DNA from: Streptomyces sp. NBC_00094
Lineage (GTDB): Bacteria; Actinomycetota; Actinomycetes; Streptomycetales; Streptomycetaceae
Direction: 5' to 3'
Length of the DNA: 64,000 nucleotides
NCBI RefSeq assembly: GCF_026343125.1
Contig: NZ_JAPEMB010000001.1
Coordinates: forward strand, 7,321,501 to 7,385,500
Below are positions 18,529-26,859 of the stretch, one piece after another. Position 1 is the stretch's first letter, and every line of letters begins with the position of its first letter. The notes under the pieces were generated by a model. The model worked only from the letters and a program-made list of their open reading frames with translations, was not told the origin of the DNA and did not search any database. The position numbers and the translations under genes are program-made.

Positions 18529-18833
18529 GGCCGCCCCGGCGCGGAGCGTCCCGCACCGTGCACGCACGCTTCTCGGTGCGGGAGGCCCCCGGCGTCACCG
18601 TCGGCGCCCCCGGCCCGCTCCCGTACGGCGTCGACGACGTCGCCCGCCGCACCGCGCAGCGCGCCCTCAGCGAGGCCGGCCGCGGCTACCTCGGCGGCCA
18701 CGTCGAACTCCGCGCCCCCCAGGGCCTGGCCCCCCGCGACCTGCGCAGGGCCACCGACCGCGCCGTGGCCCTCGCGGTGGCCGCCACCCTCGACGGCACG
18801 CCCCCGACCGCCCGTATCCGCGTCCGTACGTGA
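18522..18833 (+). CDS. Small protein of unknown function, coupled to GltB-like gene
   Basis: A 103-residue protein with no family I recognise. GTG at 18522 is chosen because it overlaps the upstream stop by 7 bp and keeps the operon coupling; TTG at 18525 is also possible. The sequence is Ala/Arg-rich with an N-terminal beta-like segment (VHARFSVREAPGV) and an AVALAVAATL helix. There are no cysteines and no membrane segment. The last 14 codons plus stop (LDGTPPTARIRVRT) are repeated twice more downstream. It may be a partner of the GltB-like enzyme. Confidence 0.6.
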   Translation: MLRPPRRGASRTVHARFSVREAPGVTVGAPGPLPYGVDDVARRTAQRALSEAGRGYLGGHVELRAPQGLAPRDLRRATDRAVALAVAATLDGTPPTARIRVRT

Positions 18834-18945
18834 TCCGTCCCGCGCTCGACGGCACGCCCCCGACCGCCCCGTATCGCCTCCGCACCTGACCCGCCCCGCG
18901 CTCCACGGCACGCCCCCGACCGCCCGCATCCGCGTCCGCACCTGA
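18789..18945 (+). repeat. Exact 56-bp tandem triplication of the 3' end of the small gene
   Basis: Copies start at 18789, 18845 and 18901 with an exact 56-bp period. Each contains the coding tail LDGTPPTA-R-RT and its own TGA (18831, 18887, 18943). Only the first belongs to the gene; the others are untranslated or vestigial. The second copy has a few substitutions, so the event is not brand new. Confidence 0.88.
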
Positions 18946-19025
18946 CTGACCCGCCTCACCCGTCACGACAGCGACCCCGCCCAGCCGAAGACAGCAGCCC
19001 TCCCCGCCCACAGAAAGCCGACCCC

Positions 19026-20315
19026 ATGGCCACGCCCCTCGCCGATCCGCCCGCCCCCACCGTCGACTGGCGCCGCATCAGCAGCCTCGTCGTCGGCCAG
19101 GCCGCCGTCCAGGCGGGCAGTTTCGCGCTCCTCATCGCCATGAGCTGGACCGCCGTCCAACTCGGCGGCCGAGGCGCCGTCACCGCGGTGACCCTCGCCG
19201 CCACCCTGCCCCGCGCACTGCTGCTCCTCTTCGGCGGCGCCCTGACCGACATCCTCGGCCCGCGCGCCCTCCTGCTGCGTGCCACCAGCGTCCGCGTCCT
19301 CGTCCTGGTCGCGGGCACCGTCGTCGTCGCCACCACCCACACCCTGTGGCCGCTGATCGTCATCGCCCTCGTCGACGGCGTCCTGCTCGGCCTCACCGGC
19401 CCGGCCTCCGGCGTCCTCCTGCCCCAGCTGGCACCCCAGGAGCACCTCGGCCGTGCCAACTCCCTCTTCTCCATGGTGCTGCGCCTCGCCCCCATCGCGG
19501 GCGCCCCGCTCGGCGCCTGGCTCGTGGTGGTCGGCGGCCTGCCCGTCGCGATGACGGCCGCGGCCATCGGCTGCGCCCTCTGGCTCGGCTGCGCCGCGCA
19601 CGTCACGCACGGCATGAAGCGGCCCGAGGCCGTCACGCAGGGCGGCCCGTCGCTGCTGCGCCGCTCGGGTGACGGCTTCCGTCTGCTCGCCGTGCACCCG
19701 CGCCTGCGCTGGATGTTCGTGGCCTGCTTCGCGATGGACCTGGCCTTCCTGTGGCCGGCCGAGGTCGCACTGCCGCTGCGCGCCGCCGACCAGGGCTGGG
19801 GGGTGGGCGCGGTCGCGTTCGTCCTCGCTGCCTTCAGCGTGGGGGCGCTCGCCTCCGCCGCGCTCGGCGCCGCACTCGCCCACCGCATCCCGACCCACCT
19901 CAAGCTCGTGGTGACGGGTACCGGCCTGGCCCTCGGCATGGGCGCGATGGCCCTCGTCCCCTCGCCCGGGCTGCTGGCCGGGGCGGCCGCCGCCGTCGGC
20001 CTGCTGTCGGGCCTCAACGGCCCGGCGCTGGTCACGGCCTATCAGCAGGCGGTGCCCGAAGGCCGGATGGGCACCGCGATGTCGACCTTCGCCCTGTCCG
20101 GGATCGGCGCGGCGCCGCTCTCGCTCGCCGTCTTCACCCCGGTCTCGCTGCACCTCGGGGTGACCGGAACCTGGCTGCTGTGCGCCGGCCTCGCCCTGGT
20201 GTCCCCGATCGCCGCCGCCATCGCGCTGCGCGCCGGTGCCACGGAGAAGGCCACCGAGCGGCGCACCGAGGACCGCATCCGTACCGCACCGGAGACCACC
20301 GCCACGTCCGTGTGA
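19026..20315 (+). CDS. MFS transporter, probable peptide exporter or self-resistance
   Basis: A 429-residue membrane protein with about 12 hydrophobic segments and the layout of DHA3/enterobactin-exporter-like major facilitator proteins. A cytoplasmic loop near residues 200-220 divides the two halves. Its place between the precursor genes and the cluster phosphopantetheinyl transferase suggests that it exports the NRPS product. Hydrophilic residues follow the last helix. The ribosome binding site is weak. The substrate is inferred from location only. Confidence 0.85.
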   Translation: MATPLADPPAPTVDWRRISSLVVGQAAVQAGSFALLIAMSWTAVQLGGRGAVTAVTLAATLPRALLLLFGGALTDILGPRALLLRATSVRVLVLVAGTVVVATTHTLWPLIVIALVDGVLLGLTGPASGVLLPQLAPQEHLGRANSLFSMVLRLAPIAGAPLGAWLVVVGGLPVAMTAAAIGCALWLGCAAHVTHGMKRPEAVTQGGPSLLRRSGDGFRLLAVHPRLRWMFVACFAMDLAFLWPAEVALPLRAADQGWGVGAVAFVLAAFSVGALASAALGAALAHRIPTHLKLVVTGTGLALGMGAMALVPSPGLLAGAAAAVGLLSGLNGPALVTAYQQAVPEGRMGTAMSTFALSGIGAAPLSLAVFTPVSLHLGVTGTWLLCAGLALVSPIAAAIALRAGATEKATERRTEDRIRTAPETTATSV

Positions 20316-20322
20316 GGGAGAC

Positions 20323-21201
20323 ATGACCCCGCAGACCCCAGCACCCCCGCCCACCCTGTACGCACCCGGGCCGGACCTCTACGTCCCTCCGCCCGACCTC
20401 CGTGCCCCCCGGCCCGTCCTCCCCGTCTCTCCGCCCGACCCGTCCGTTCCCTTCCCCGACCCGTCCGTCCCTGCGGCCGAGCCGCCCCTCCGGCCCGGTG
20501 CCGTCCTCCTCCGCCCGTCCCCGCTCCCGCCACTGCCCTCGGCGCCCGTGCTGCCGCCCGGCCCTCGGGAGGCCCGCCCGCAGCTCTGGCTGGTCGCCAC
20601 CGAGGTGCACGAGGACAGCGCCGCCCGGTACGCCTCCCTCGTCCTCGACGCGGAGGAGCTGGCACGGGCCGGGGAGTTCCGGCGGCCGGGCGACCGCGCC
20701 ACGTACCTGTGCGCGCACGTCGGCCTGCGCCGGCTGCTCGGCGCCCACCTCGGCGTCGCGCCGCGCGGCGTCACGATGGAGCGGGCGCCCTGCCCCTGCT
20801 GCGGCGAGCCGCACGGGCGGCCGGTGCTCCCGGACGGGAGGCTGCACTTCTCGCTCTCCCACTGCGAGGGGATGAGCCTGATCGCCGTCGCGACCACCCC
20901 GGTGGGCGTGGACATCGAGCGGATCCCGGCCCCGCACCTCGTCGCCGAGCTCGCCGAGGTGCTCCACCCCGCCGAGTCCGCCGAACTGGCGGCGCTCGCC
21001 CGGGACCGGCGCCCGGCGGCCTTCGCCCGGGTGTGGACGCGCAAGGAGGCGTACCTGAAGGGGACCGGGGTCGGGCTCGGCGCCGACCCCTCGGCCGAGT
21101 ACGTCGGCTCGGGCCCCGTCCCGACGGCCCCGCCCGGCTGGCTCCTGGCCGACGTGGCCGTGCCGTCCGGCCACCAGGCGGCGGTGGCGGTCCGCCGCTG
21201 A
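20323..21201 (+). CDS. Sfp-type 4'-phosphopantetheinyl transferase (PPTase 1)
   Basis: A 292-residue protein starting at ATG 20323 after GGGAG, 7 bp beyond the MFS stop. The first 80 residues are a Pro-rich, probably disordered tail with PDL/PDP repeats. The Sfp domain follows: FSLSHCEGMSLIAVA, GVDIE (Mg-binding) and WTRKEAYLKGTG. It converts apo-carrier domains to holo form and most likely serves the NRPS-1/NRPS-2 thiolation domains. A Cys-rich stretch (CPCCGEPHGRP) precedes the catalytic core, as in many Sfp homologues. A hairpin terminator follows. Confidence 0.95.
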   Translation: MTPQTPAPPPTLYAPGPDLYVPPPDLRAPRPVLPVSPPDPSVPFPDPSVPAAEPPLRPGAVLLRPSPLPPLPSAPVLPPGPREARPQLWLVATEVHEDSAARYASLVLDAEELARAGEFRRPGDRATYLCAHVGLRRLLGAHLGVAPRGVTMERAPCPCCGEPHGRPVLPDGRLHFSLSHCEGMSLIAVATTPVGVDIERIPAPHLVAELAEVLHPAESAELAALARDRRPAAFARVWTRKEAYLKGTGVGLGADPSAEYVGSGPVPTAPPGWLLADVAVPSGHQAAVAVRR

Positions 21202-21219
21202 CGCCCCCCGCCCCGCCCA

Positions 21220-21255
21220 CCGGCCCCGTCCCGCCCATCGGCGGGGCGGGGCCGG
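21220..21255 (+). terminator. Hairpin terminator after PPTase 1
   Basis: A 16-bp GC-rich stem (21220-21235 with 21240-21255, one G:U-type mismatch) has a 4-nt loop. No T-tract follows. It probably ends the biosynthetic operon before the amylase gene. Confidence 0.7.
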
Positions 21256-21366
21256 TCGCGGTTCCGGTCATGCGGCTACTGGAGCCGACGCGGAGGGGCC
21301 TGACGGCCCAGGGGCACGGCCGTGGCCCAACAGGCGTGCTGCACAGCGACATTCCGAGTGCAATGG

Positions 21367-21383
21367 CTTGCTGAAAATTGCAG
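21367..21383 (+). promoter_or_regulatory. Possible maltose-type operator upstream of amylase
   Basis: CTTGCTGAAAATTGCAG is an imperfect inverted repeat in an unusually AT-rich patch of the 414-bp upstream region. Streptomyces amylase promoters carry TTGC/GCAA repeats bound by LacI-family maltose regulators. The similarity is only by eye. The rest of 21256-21615 shows no gene. Confidence 0.35.
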
Positions 21384-21516
21384 AGAGAGTAGTCACGCTA
21401 GGAGGAGGGTCGGGTGCAGGTCAAGGGGCCCGACGTGTCCCGTCGCTTCCCCGCGCCCAGTTCTGTCAGATCTCTTTACGGGCGGGTCCCGCAGAGGTAA
21501 CTTCCCGGCGACGCAA

Positions 21517-21535
21517 GAAGTTTCTGAAAGTTTCC
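21517..21535 (+). promoter_or_regulatory. GAAAGTTTC palindrome in amylase leader
   Basis: GAAGTTTCTGAAAGTTTCC contains the perfect odd palindrome GAAAGTTTC (21526-21534). Similar boxes precede glycoside hydrolase genes in streptomycetes and bind LacI-family repressors. It lies about 80 bp before the start codon, where a bound repressor could block transcription. Confidence 0.4.
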
Positions 21536-21615
21536 GACGGTGTTTCCAGAGGACGTCGTGCCCAGAGCCCGGGAGCGAGGTTCACCGGTGACGCGGTCCC
21601 TCCCTGGAGATTCAG

Positions 21616-24615
21616 ATGACACGCACCCGCAGAAGGCTGCCGGCCCGCCCGGTCGCCGCGCTGGCGGCCGCCGCCGGCATCCTCGGTCTGGTGGTCGCCA
21701 CGCCGCCCGGCGAGACCTCCCCGCGCACTGCCCCGGTCGCGGCCGCCGCCGACAACACGGCCACGGTCTTCTACTGGACCAAGACCAAGAACTGGTCCGC
21801 GTACAAGCTGCATTACGCGCCCGACGGCGGTTCCTGGACCACCGTCCCCGGCGTGGCCATGGAGGCCGCCTGTACGGACTGGGTCAAGAAGACCGTCACC
21901 CTCGGCACGGCCACCGGCCTGCAGGCGACCTTCAACAACGGCACCGGTACCTGGGACAACAACGGCGGTAAGAACTACGCCCTGGGTACCGGCGCGATCA
22001 CCGTCAAGGACGGGGTCGTCGCCCACTCCGACCCCTGCGCCGCGACCGAGCCGAACCCGACGCCCACGCCGTCCGGTACCTCCAAGGCCACGGTGTACTA
22101 CTCCACCGAGGCGCTCGGCTGGTCCACCGCCAACATCCACTACCAGCCGGCCGGCGGCGCCTGGACGGCCGTCCCCGGCGTCGGCATGCAGGCCGCGTGC
22201 ACCGGCTGGTGGAAGCGGGAGGTCGACCTCGGGACGGCCGCCTCCCTCAAGGCCGCCTTCAACAACGGCAACGGCACCTGGGACAACAACGGGGGATCGG
22301 ACTACGCCCTCGGATCGGGCGTCTCCACGGTCCGGAACAACGTGGTGACGGCGAACGCGGCCGACCCGTGCGCCGCCGCGGTGCCCGACACCCAGGCCCC
22401 GACGGCCCCCGCGCGGGTCACCGCCGCCGCCGACGGCGTCTCGGTCCTGCTCACCTGGGACCCCGCCACCGACGACCGCGGTGTGACGAAGTACCAGGTC
22501 ACCCGTACCGGCGGCACCGCCGGCACGGTCGTGACCGACGTCGGCTCCACCGTGTTCTCCGACACGAACCTGGCCGAGCGGACCGCGTACAGCTACACGG
22601 TGAAGGCCGTGGACGCCGCCGGGAACGTCTCCGCCGCCTCGGCCGCCGCGACCGCCACCACCGGCGACAAGCCGGCGACCCCGGCGACCGGGAAGCCGCT
22701 GGGCACCGACCCGCGCAAGGACCCGATCTACTTCGTCCTGACCGCCCGCTTCAACGACGGCGACCCCTCGAACAACCGCGGCGGCAGCCAGCACACCAAG
22801 TCCGGCAACGCGGCCAACGACGACCCCATGTTCCGGGGCGACTTCAAGGGCCTCGTCCAGAAGCTGGACTACGTCAAGGGCCTCGGGTTCTCGGCGATAT
22901 GGGTCACCCCGGTGGTCCTCAACCGCTCGGACTACGACTACCACGGCTACCACGGCTACGACTTCTACAAGGTCGACCCGCGCCTGGAGTCCGCCGGCGC
23001 CTCCTACCAGGACCTCATCGACGCCGCCCACGCCAAGGGCATGAAGATCTACCAGGACGTCGTCTACAACCACTCCTCCCGCTGGGGCGCCAAGGGCCTG
23101 TTCACGCCCACCGTGTACGGCGTGCGGGACACCCAGTGGAGCTGGTACTACGACGAGAAGCAGCCCGGCTTCGAGTACGACGGCCTGACCATCGACTCCA
23201 AGACCGGCAAGTCGTACTACAACGGCGACCTGTGGTCGACGGCCGAGCCGGTCGGCAACACCTGCGTCAACTGGGGCAAGCCGACCCAGTACACCTCTCC
23301 CGAGGGCTACCGCATCTACAACTGCCAGTGGCCGAGCCCCACCTCGGGCATGTTCCCCAAGGAGCTCTTCCACCAGTGCTGGATCGGCAACTGGGAGGGT
23401 GAGGACTCGCGTTCCTGCTGGCTGCACGACGACCTCGCCGACCTCAACACCGAGAACCCCACTGTTCAGAACCACCTGATCGGCGCCTACAACAAGTACA
23501 TCGACATGGGAGTCGACGGCTTCCGCGTCGACACCGCCGTGCACATCCCCCGCACCACCTGGAACCGCCGCTTCCTCCCCGCCATCCAGGAGCGCGTGAC
23601 GCAGCGCCACGGCGCCGAGGCCGCGAAGAACTTCTTCGTCTTCGGCGAGGTCGCCGCCTTCGTCAACGACAAGTGGAACCGCGGCTCGGTCAACCACTCC
23701 GCGCAGTTCTACACCTGGAAGGAGCGCAAGGAGTACGACATCGACGACACCAAGGCCGCTCTGGAGATGTACGACTACGAGCAGCAGCAGGGCACCGGCA
23801 GCCAGCCCACCTCCACCAACGCCTTCCTGAACGGCAACAGCTACCACACGCCCGACCACAGCCGCTTCTCCGGCATGAACGTCATCGACATGCGCATGCA
23901 CATGAACTTCGGTGACGCCCCCAACGCCTTCCACAACGGCAAGGACTCGGACGACAGTTACAACGACGCCACCTACAACGTCGTCTACGTCGACAGCCAC
24001 GACTACGGTCCCAACAAGTCCAGCGAGCGGTACGCGGGCGGCACCGACGCCTGGGCCGAGAACATGTCCCTGATGTGGACCTTCCGCGGCATCCCGACGC
24101 TGTACTACGGCTCCGAGATCGAGTTCCAGAAGGGCAAGAAGATCGACTGCGGGCCCACCTGCCCGCTCGCCACCACCGGCCGCGCGTACTTCGGCGACCA
24201 CGTCGCCGGCTCCGTGACGGCCTCCGACTTCTCCCAGGTCTCCGCCGCCTCCGGCGCCGTCGCCACCACCCTCCAGCAGCCCCTGGTCAAGCACGTCCAG
24301 CGGCTCAACCAGATCCGCCGCGCCATCCCGGCGCTCCAGATGGGCCAGTACTCCACCGAGGGCATCTCGGGCGACATGGCCTTCAAGCGCCGCTACACCA
24401 GCGGTACGACGGACAGCTTCGCCCTCGTCGCCGTCTCGGGCGGCGCCACCTACACGGGCATCCCGAACGGCACGTACACGGACGCCGTCACGGGTGACGT
24501 GAAGACCGTCACCAACGGCACCCTCACGGTCGCCGCGCCCGGCAAGGGCAACCTGCGGGTGTACGTCCTCAACGGCACCGGCAGGATCGGCGCCGCGGGC
24601 CCGTACCTGAAGTAG
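21616..24615 (+). CDS. Secreted GH13 alpha-amylase with two CBM25 modules and FnIII
   Basis: A 999-residue extracellular starch-degrading enzyme. A signal peptide (RTRRRLPARP, then a hydrophobic Ala/Leu core) spans about residues 1-45. Two CBM25 starch-binding modules follow at about 48-137 and 157-250, then a fibronectin type III domain at 258-350 and the GH13 catalytic barrel from about 365. Conserved GH13 regions are DVVYNHSS (I), GFRVDTAVH with nucleophile Asp (II), FGEV with the acid Glu (III) and VDSHD (IV). A C-terminal beta domain ends the protein. Placing the CBMs at the N-terminus is typical of Streptomyces raw-starch amylases. It is monocistronic and ends at a strong hairpin. Confidence 0.95.
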   Translation: MTRTRRRLPARPVAALAAAAGILGLVVATPPGETSPRTAPVAAAADNTATVFYWTKTKNWSAYKLHYAPDGGSWTTVPGVAMEAACTDWVKKTVTLGTATGLQATFNNGTGTWDNNGGKNYALGTGAITVKDGVVAHSDPCAATEPNPTPTPSGTSKATVYYSTEALGWSTANIHYQPAGGAWTAVPGVGMQAACTGWWKREVDLGTAASLKAAFNNGNGTWDNNGGSDYALGSGVSTVRNNVVTANAADPCAAAVPDTQAPTAPARVTAAADGVSVLLTWDPATDDRGVTKYQVTRTGGTAGTVVTDVGSTVFSDTNLAERTAYSYTVKAVDAAGNVSAASAAATATTGDKPATPATGKPLGTDPRKDPIYFVLTARFNDGDPSNNRGGSQHTKSGNAANDDPMFRGDFKGLVQKLDYVKGLGFSAIWVTPVVLNRSDYDYHGYHGYDFYKVDPRLESAGASYQDLIDAAHAKGMKIYQDVVYNHSSRWGAKGLFTPTVYGVRDTQWSWYYDEKQPGFEYDGLTIDSKTGKSYYNGDLWSTAEPVGNTCVNWGKPTQYTSPEGYRIYNCQWPSPTSGMFPKELFHQCWIGNWEGEDSRSCWLHDDLADLNTENPTVQNHLIGAYNKYIDMGVDGFRVDTAVHIPRTTWNRRFLPAIQERVTQRHGAEAAKNFFVFGEVAAFVNDKWNRGSVNHSAQFYTWKERKEYDIDDTKAALEMYDYEQQQGTGSQPTSTNAFLNGNSYHTPDHSRFSGMNVIDMRMHMNFGDAPNAFHNGKDSDDSYNDATYNVVYVDSHDYGPNKSSERYAGGTDAWAENMSLMWTFRGIPTLYYGSEIEFQKGKKIDCGPTCPLATTGRAYFGDHVAGSVTASDFSQVSAASGAVATTLQQPLVKHVQRLNQIRRAIPALQMGQYSTEGISGDMAFKRRYTSGTTDSFALVAVSGGATYTGIPNGTYTDAVTGDVKTVTNGTLTVAAPGKGNLRVYVLNGTGRIGAAGPYLK

Positions 24616-24631
24616 GCGGGCAGCCCCTCGT

Positions 24632-24673
24632 GTGCGGGGTGCGGGGACGGTTCACCGTCCCGGCACCCCGCAC
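24632..24673 (+). terminator. Terminator after amylase gene
   Basis: A 20-bp inverted repeat (24632-24651 with 24654-24673, one mismatch) with a 2-nt loop starts 17 bp after the stop codon. Confidence 0.8.
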
Positions 24674-24702
24674 TCCTGTGTCACCGGATGGCAGCCGTCG
24701 CG

Positions 24703-24747
24703 TGTCAATCAAGGTTGACAGGCGTCCGGTGTCAACGTAGGTTGACG
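24703..24747 (+). promoter_or_regulatory. Promoter with two TGTCAA-N-TTGACA palindromes
   Basis: Two 18-bp palindromes occur: TGTCAATCAAGGTTGACA (24703-24720) and TGTCAACGTAGGTTGACG (24730-24747). The first contains a perfect -35 TTGACA (24715-24720). The second contains -10 TAGGTT (24738-24743) after a 17-bp spacer. Transcription would start at or next to the ATG at 24750, so the mRNA is probably leaderless. A dimeric regulator bound to both sites would cover -35 and -10. The HTH protein encoded directly after is an obvious candidate for autoregulation. Confidence 0.75.
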
Positions 24748-24749
24748 GT

Positions 24750-24959
24750 ATGACCGATGCAACCGATCTCGCCGCGCGAGCGGGCGACCGTGATCCCCGG
24801 GTCGGGCTGCGGGCCGTCTCCGCCCTGCGGCGGCTGCTGGAACAGCTGGAAGCCGTCCAGGTGCGCAGTGCGCGAAACCAGGGCTGGTCGTGGCAGGAGA
24901 TCGCGACCGAACTGGGAGTCAGCCGGCAGGCCGTCCACAAGAAGTACGGGAGGCAGTGA
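24750..24959 (+). CDS. Small HTH protein
   Basis: A 69-residue protein. Its C-terminal half is a helix-turn-helix (WSWQEIATELGVSRQAVHKKYG), and its N-terminal half is a likely dimerisation helix (LRRLLEQLEAVQV). Such small proteins sit directly before Clp-N-domain genes in many actinomycetes. The ATG is only 7 bp past the predicted -10, so translation is likely leaderless. It overlaps the next gene by one base (TGATG). It probably binds the two palindromes upstream; no experimental family name is assigned. Confidence 0.85.
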   Translation: MTDATDLAARAGDRDPRVGLRAVSALRRLLEQLEAVQVRSARNQGWSWQEIATELGVSRQAVHKKYGRQ

Positions 24960-25513
24960 TGTTCGAACGGTTCACGAAGGCCGCACGTGCCGTGGTGAGA
25001 GGGGCGGTCGAGCACGCGGAGAGAGGCGGCGCGACGGTCGTCACCGAGGAGCATCTGCTGCTCGGGCTGCTCGACCGGGAGGACACCCGGGCGGCTGCCG
25101 CCCTGCGGACGCTGTGCCCGCCGGACAGCCGCCCGTCCCTGATGGCCGCTCTGGCGGACGCCCGCCGCCGGGCGGGGCTTTCCCGGGCCGACGCGAAGGC
25201 TCTGGCGGATCTCGGTATCGACGTCGGTGCGATCGTGGCGCGGGTGGAGGAGACCCACGGCGCAGGCGCGCTGGCCGTCGACCGCAAGGACTCCGGATGG
25301 CGGTCGGGCCGCCCGTCCTTCTCGCGTGAGGCCAAGACCGTCCTGGAGAAGTCCCTCCGGGTGACCTTGGCCCGCAAGGACCGGGAGATAGGCGACGAGC
25401 ACATCCTCCTCGCGCTGACCCTGACCGGCGGGGTCGTCGCGGAGGCCCTGGCCGACCACGGAGTCACCTACGACTCCGTCGACACCGCCGTCTCCCACCC
25501 GGCAGCCCCCTGA
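24959..25513 (+). CDS. Clp N-terminal-domain protein without ATPase
   Basis: A 184-residue protein carrying two Clp-N repeats: FERFTKAARAVV...EEHLLLGLL at about 2-40, and FSREAKTVLEKSL...DEHILLALTL at about 122-160. The ClpC/ClpB ATPase modules are absent. These free Clp-N proteins may act as adaptors or competitors for substrates of a Clp protease. It is cotranscribed with the small HTH gene, so it is probably stress- or substrate-controlled through the twin palindromes. Confidence 0.85.
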   Translation: MFERFTKAARAVVRGAVEHAERGGATVVTEEHLLLGLLDREDTRAAAALRTLCPPDSRPSLMAALADARRRAGLSRADAKALADLGIDVGAIVARVEETHGAGALAVDRKDSGWRSGRPSFSREAKTVLEKSLRVTLARKDREIGDEHILLALTLTGGVVAEALADHGVTYDSVDTAVSHPAAP

Positions 25514-25534
25514 GCCCCGCGGGGCACCGAGGGG

Positions 25535-26740
25535 TTACGGCGTGGCAAGGGCGCCGGCCTGTGACTCGTCGGGGCCCGAACCCTGGACCGGGACGGACTC
25601 CTGGACCGGGTCCGACTCCTGGACCGGGCCCGACTCCTGGACCGGGCCCGACTCCTGGACCGGGCCCGGTTCCTGGTCGGGGTCCGTGAGCTGCTCGCGC
25701 AGGTAGTTCCAGATCACCGCGATCAGCGCGGCCACCGGGACGGCGAGCAGGCTGCCCACGATGCCGGCCATGCTGCCGCCGAGTGTCACCGCCAGCAGGA
25801 TGACCGCCGCGTGAAGGCCCAGGCCGCGGCTCTGGAGCATGGGCTGGAAGACGTTGCCTTCCAACTGCTGGACCACCACGATGATCGCCAGCACGATCAG
25901 CGCGTCCGTCGGGCCGTTCGACACCAGGGCGATGAGGACCGCGACCAGGCCCGCGAACAGGGCGCCGATGATCGGCACGAACGCGGAGACGAACGTCAGG
26001 ATGGCCAGCGGAAGCACCAGGGGAACGTCGAGGATCCACAGGCCCAGGCCGATGAGCACGCCGTCGATCAGGCCCACGAACGCCTGGGAGCGTACGAACG
26101 AGCCCAGCGTCTCCCAGGAGCGCGCGGCCACGACCGGGATGTCGGTGGCGAGCCGGCCGGGGAGCTGCCGGGTGAGCCACGGCAGGAAACGCGGCCCGTC
26201 CTTGAGGAAGAAGAACATCAGGAAGAGCGCGAGGAAGGCGGTGACCACACCGTTGAAGACGGTGCCGACCCCCGACGCGACCGCGGTGACCATGCTGCCG
26301 ATGCTCTCCTGGAGGCGGGCGACGGCGCTGTCGAGGGCGCCGGTGATCTCACTGTCGCCGATGTTCAGGGGCGGTCCGGCCGCCCACTCGCGCAGCCACT
26401 GGATCCCGTCGACCACGCCGTCGGCGAGTTCGCCGGACTGGGACGTCATCGGTACGGCGATCAGCGCGACGATGCCCGTGACGAGCAGGAGGAAGAGGAC
26501 GGTCACGGTCGCCGCGGCCAGGGCGGGGGGCCAGCCGTGCCGCCGCAGGAACCGGGTCGGCGGCCAGGTCAGGGTAGTGAGGAGCAGGGCCGCGATCAGC
26601 GGCCACACAATGGACCACATGCGGCCCACGAGCCACAGGGTCACCGCGGCCATCAGCAGCACCAGCAGTGATTCGGCCGAGACACGTGCGGCTGTCCTGA
26701 GCGCGGCTGCGGATTTCGTGGAACTCACCATGGGGGACAT
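25535..26740 (-). CDS. AI-2E family (PerM-like) transporter with repeat tail
   Basis: A 401-residue membrane protein of the AI-2E/PerM superfamily. It has about 7-8 transmembrane segments, a periplasmic-type central region, and conserved stretches FLMFFFLKDGP, GLIDGVLIGLG and GNVFQPMLQSRGLGLHA. The hydrophilic C-terminus has several PVQES/G repeats encoded by an 18-bp minisatellite. ATG 26740 is used; ATG 26731 is equally possible. A second AI-2E-type gene lies at 51752-52858. The substrate is unknown. Confidence 0.88.
   Translation of the reverse strand: MSPMVSSTKSAAALRTAARVSAESLLVLLMAAVTLWLVGRMWSIVWPLIAALLLTTLTWPPTRFLRRHGWPPALAAATVTVLFLLLVTGIVALIAVPMTSQSGELADGVVDGIQWLREWAAGPPLNIGDSEITGALDSAVARLQESIGSMVTAVASGVGTVFNGVVTAFLALFLMFFFLKDGPRFLPWLTRQLPGRLATDIPVVAARSWETLGSFVRSQAFVGLIDGVLIGLGLWILDVPLVLPLAILTFVSAFVPIIGALFAGLVAVLIALVSNGPTDALIVLAIIVVVQQLEGNVFQPMLQSRGLGLHAAVILLAVTLGGSMAGIVGSLLAVPVAALIAVIWNYLREQLTDPDQEPGPVQESGPVQESGPVQESDPVQESVPVQGSGPDESQAGALATP
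25583..25676 (-). repeat. 18-bp in-frame minisatellite in the AI-2E gene tail
   Basis: About five tandem copies of CTGGACCGGGCCCGACTC (plus-strand sense, with variants) encode the PVQESG repeats at the C-terminus of the permease. The period of 18 keeps the frame. Confidence 0.88.
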
Positions 26741-26758
26741 CCAAGCATTCCGGGGAAA

Positions 26759-26805
26759 CGGCACGGCACTCCCCCCGGAGGAGACCGTGGGGGAGTGCCG
26801 TGCCG
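26759..26805 (-). terminator. Terminator-like hairpin between permease and upstream minus-strand gene
   Basis: A perfect 17-bp stem (26759-26775 with 26789-26805) with a 13-nt loop sits just downstream of the minus-strand gene ending at 26860. It would separate that transcript from the permease gene. Confidence 0.7.
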
Positions 26806-26859
26806 GCACGCACGTGTGGTGGGCGGTCGGCTCACCGCCCACCACCGCCCGCCGCCGGG

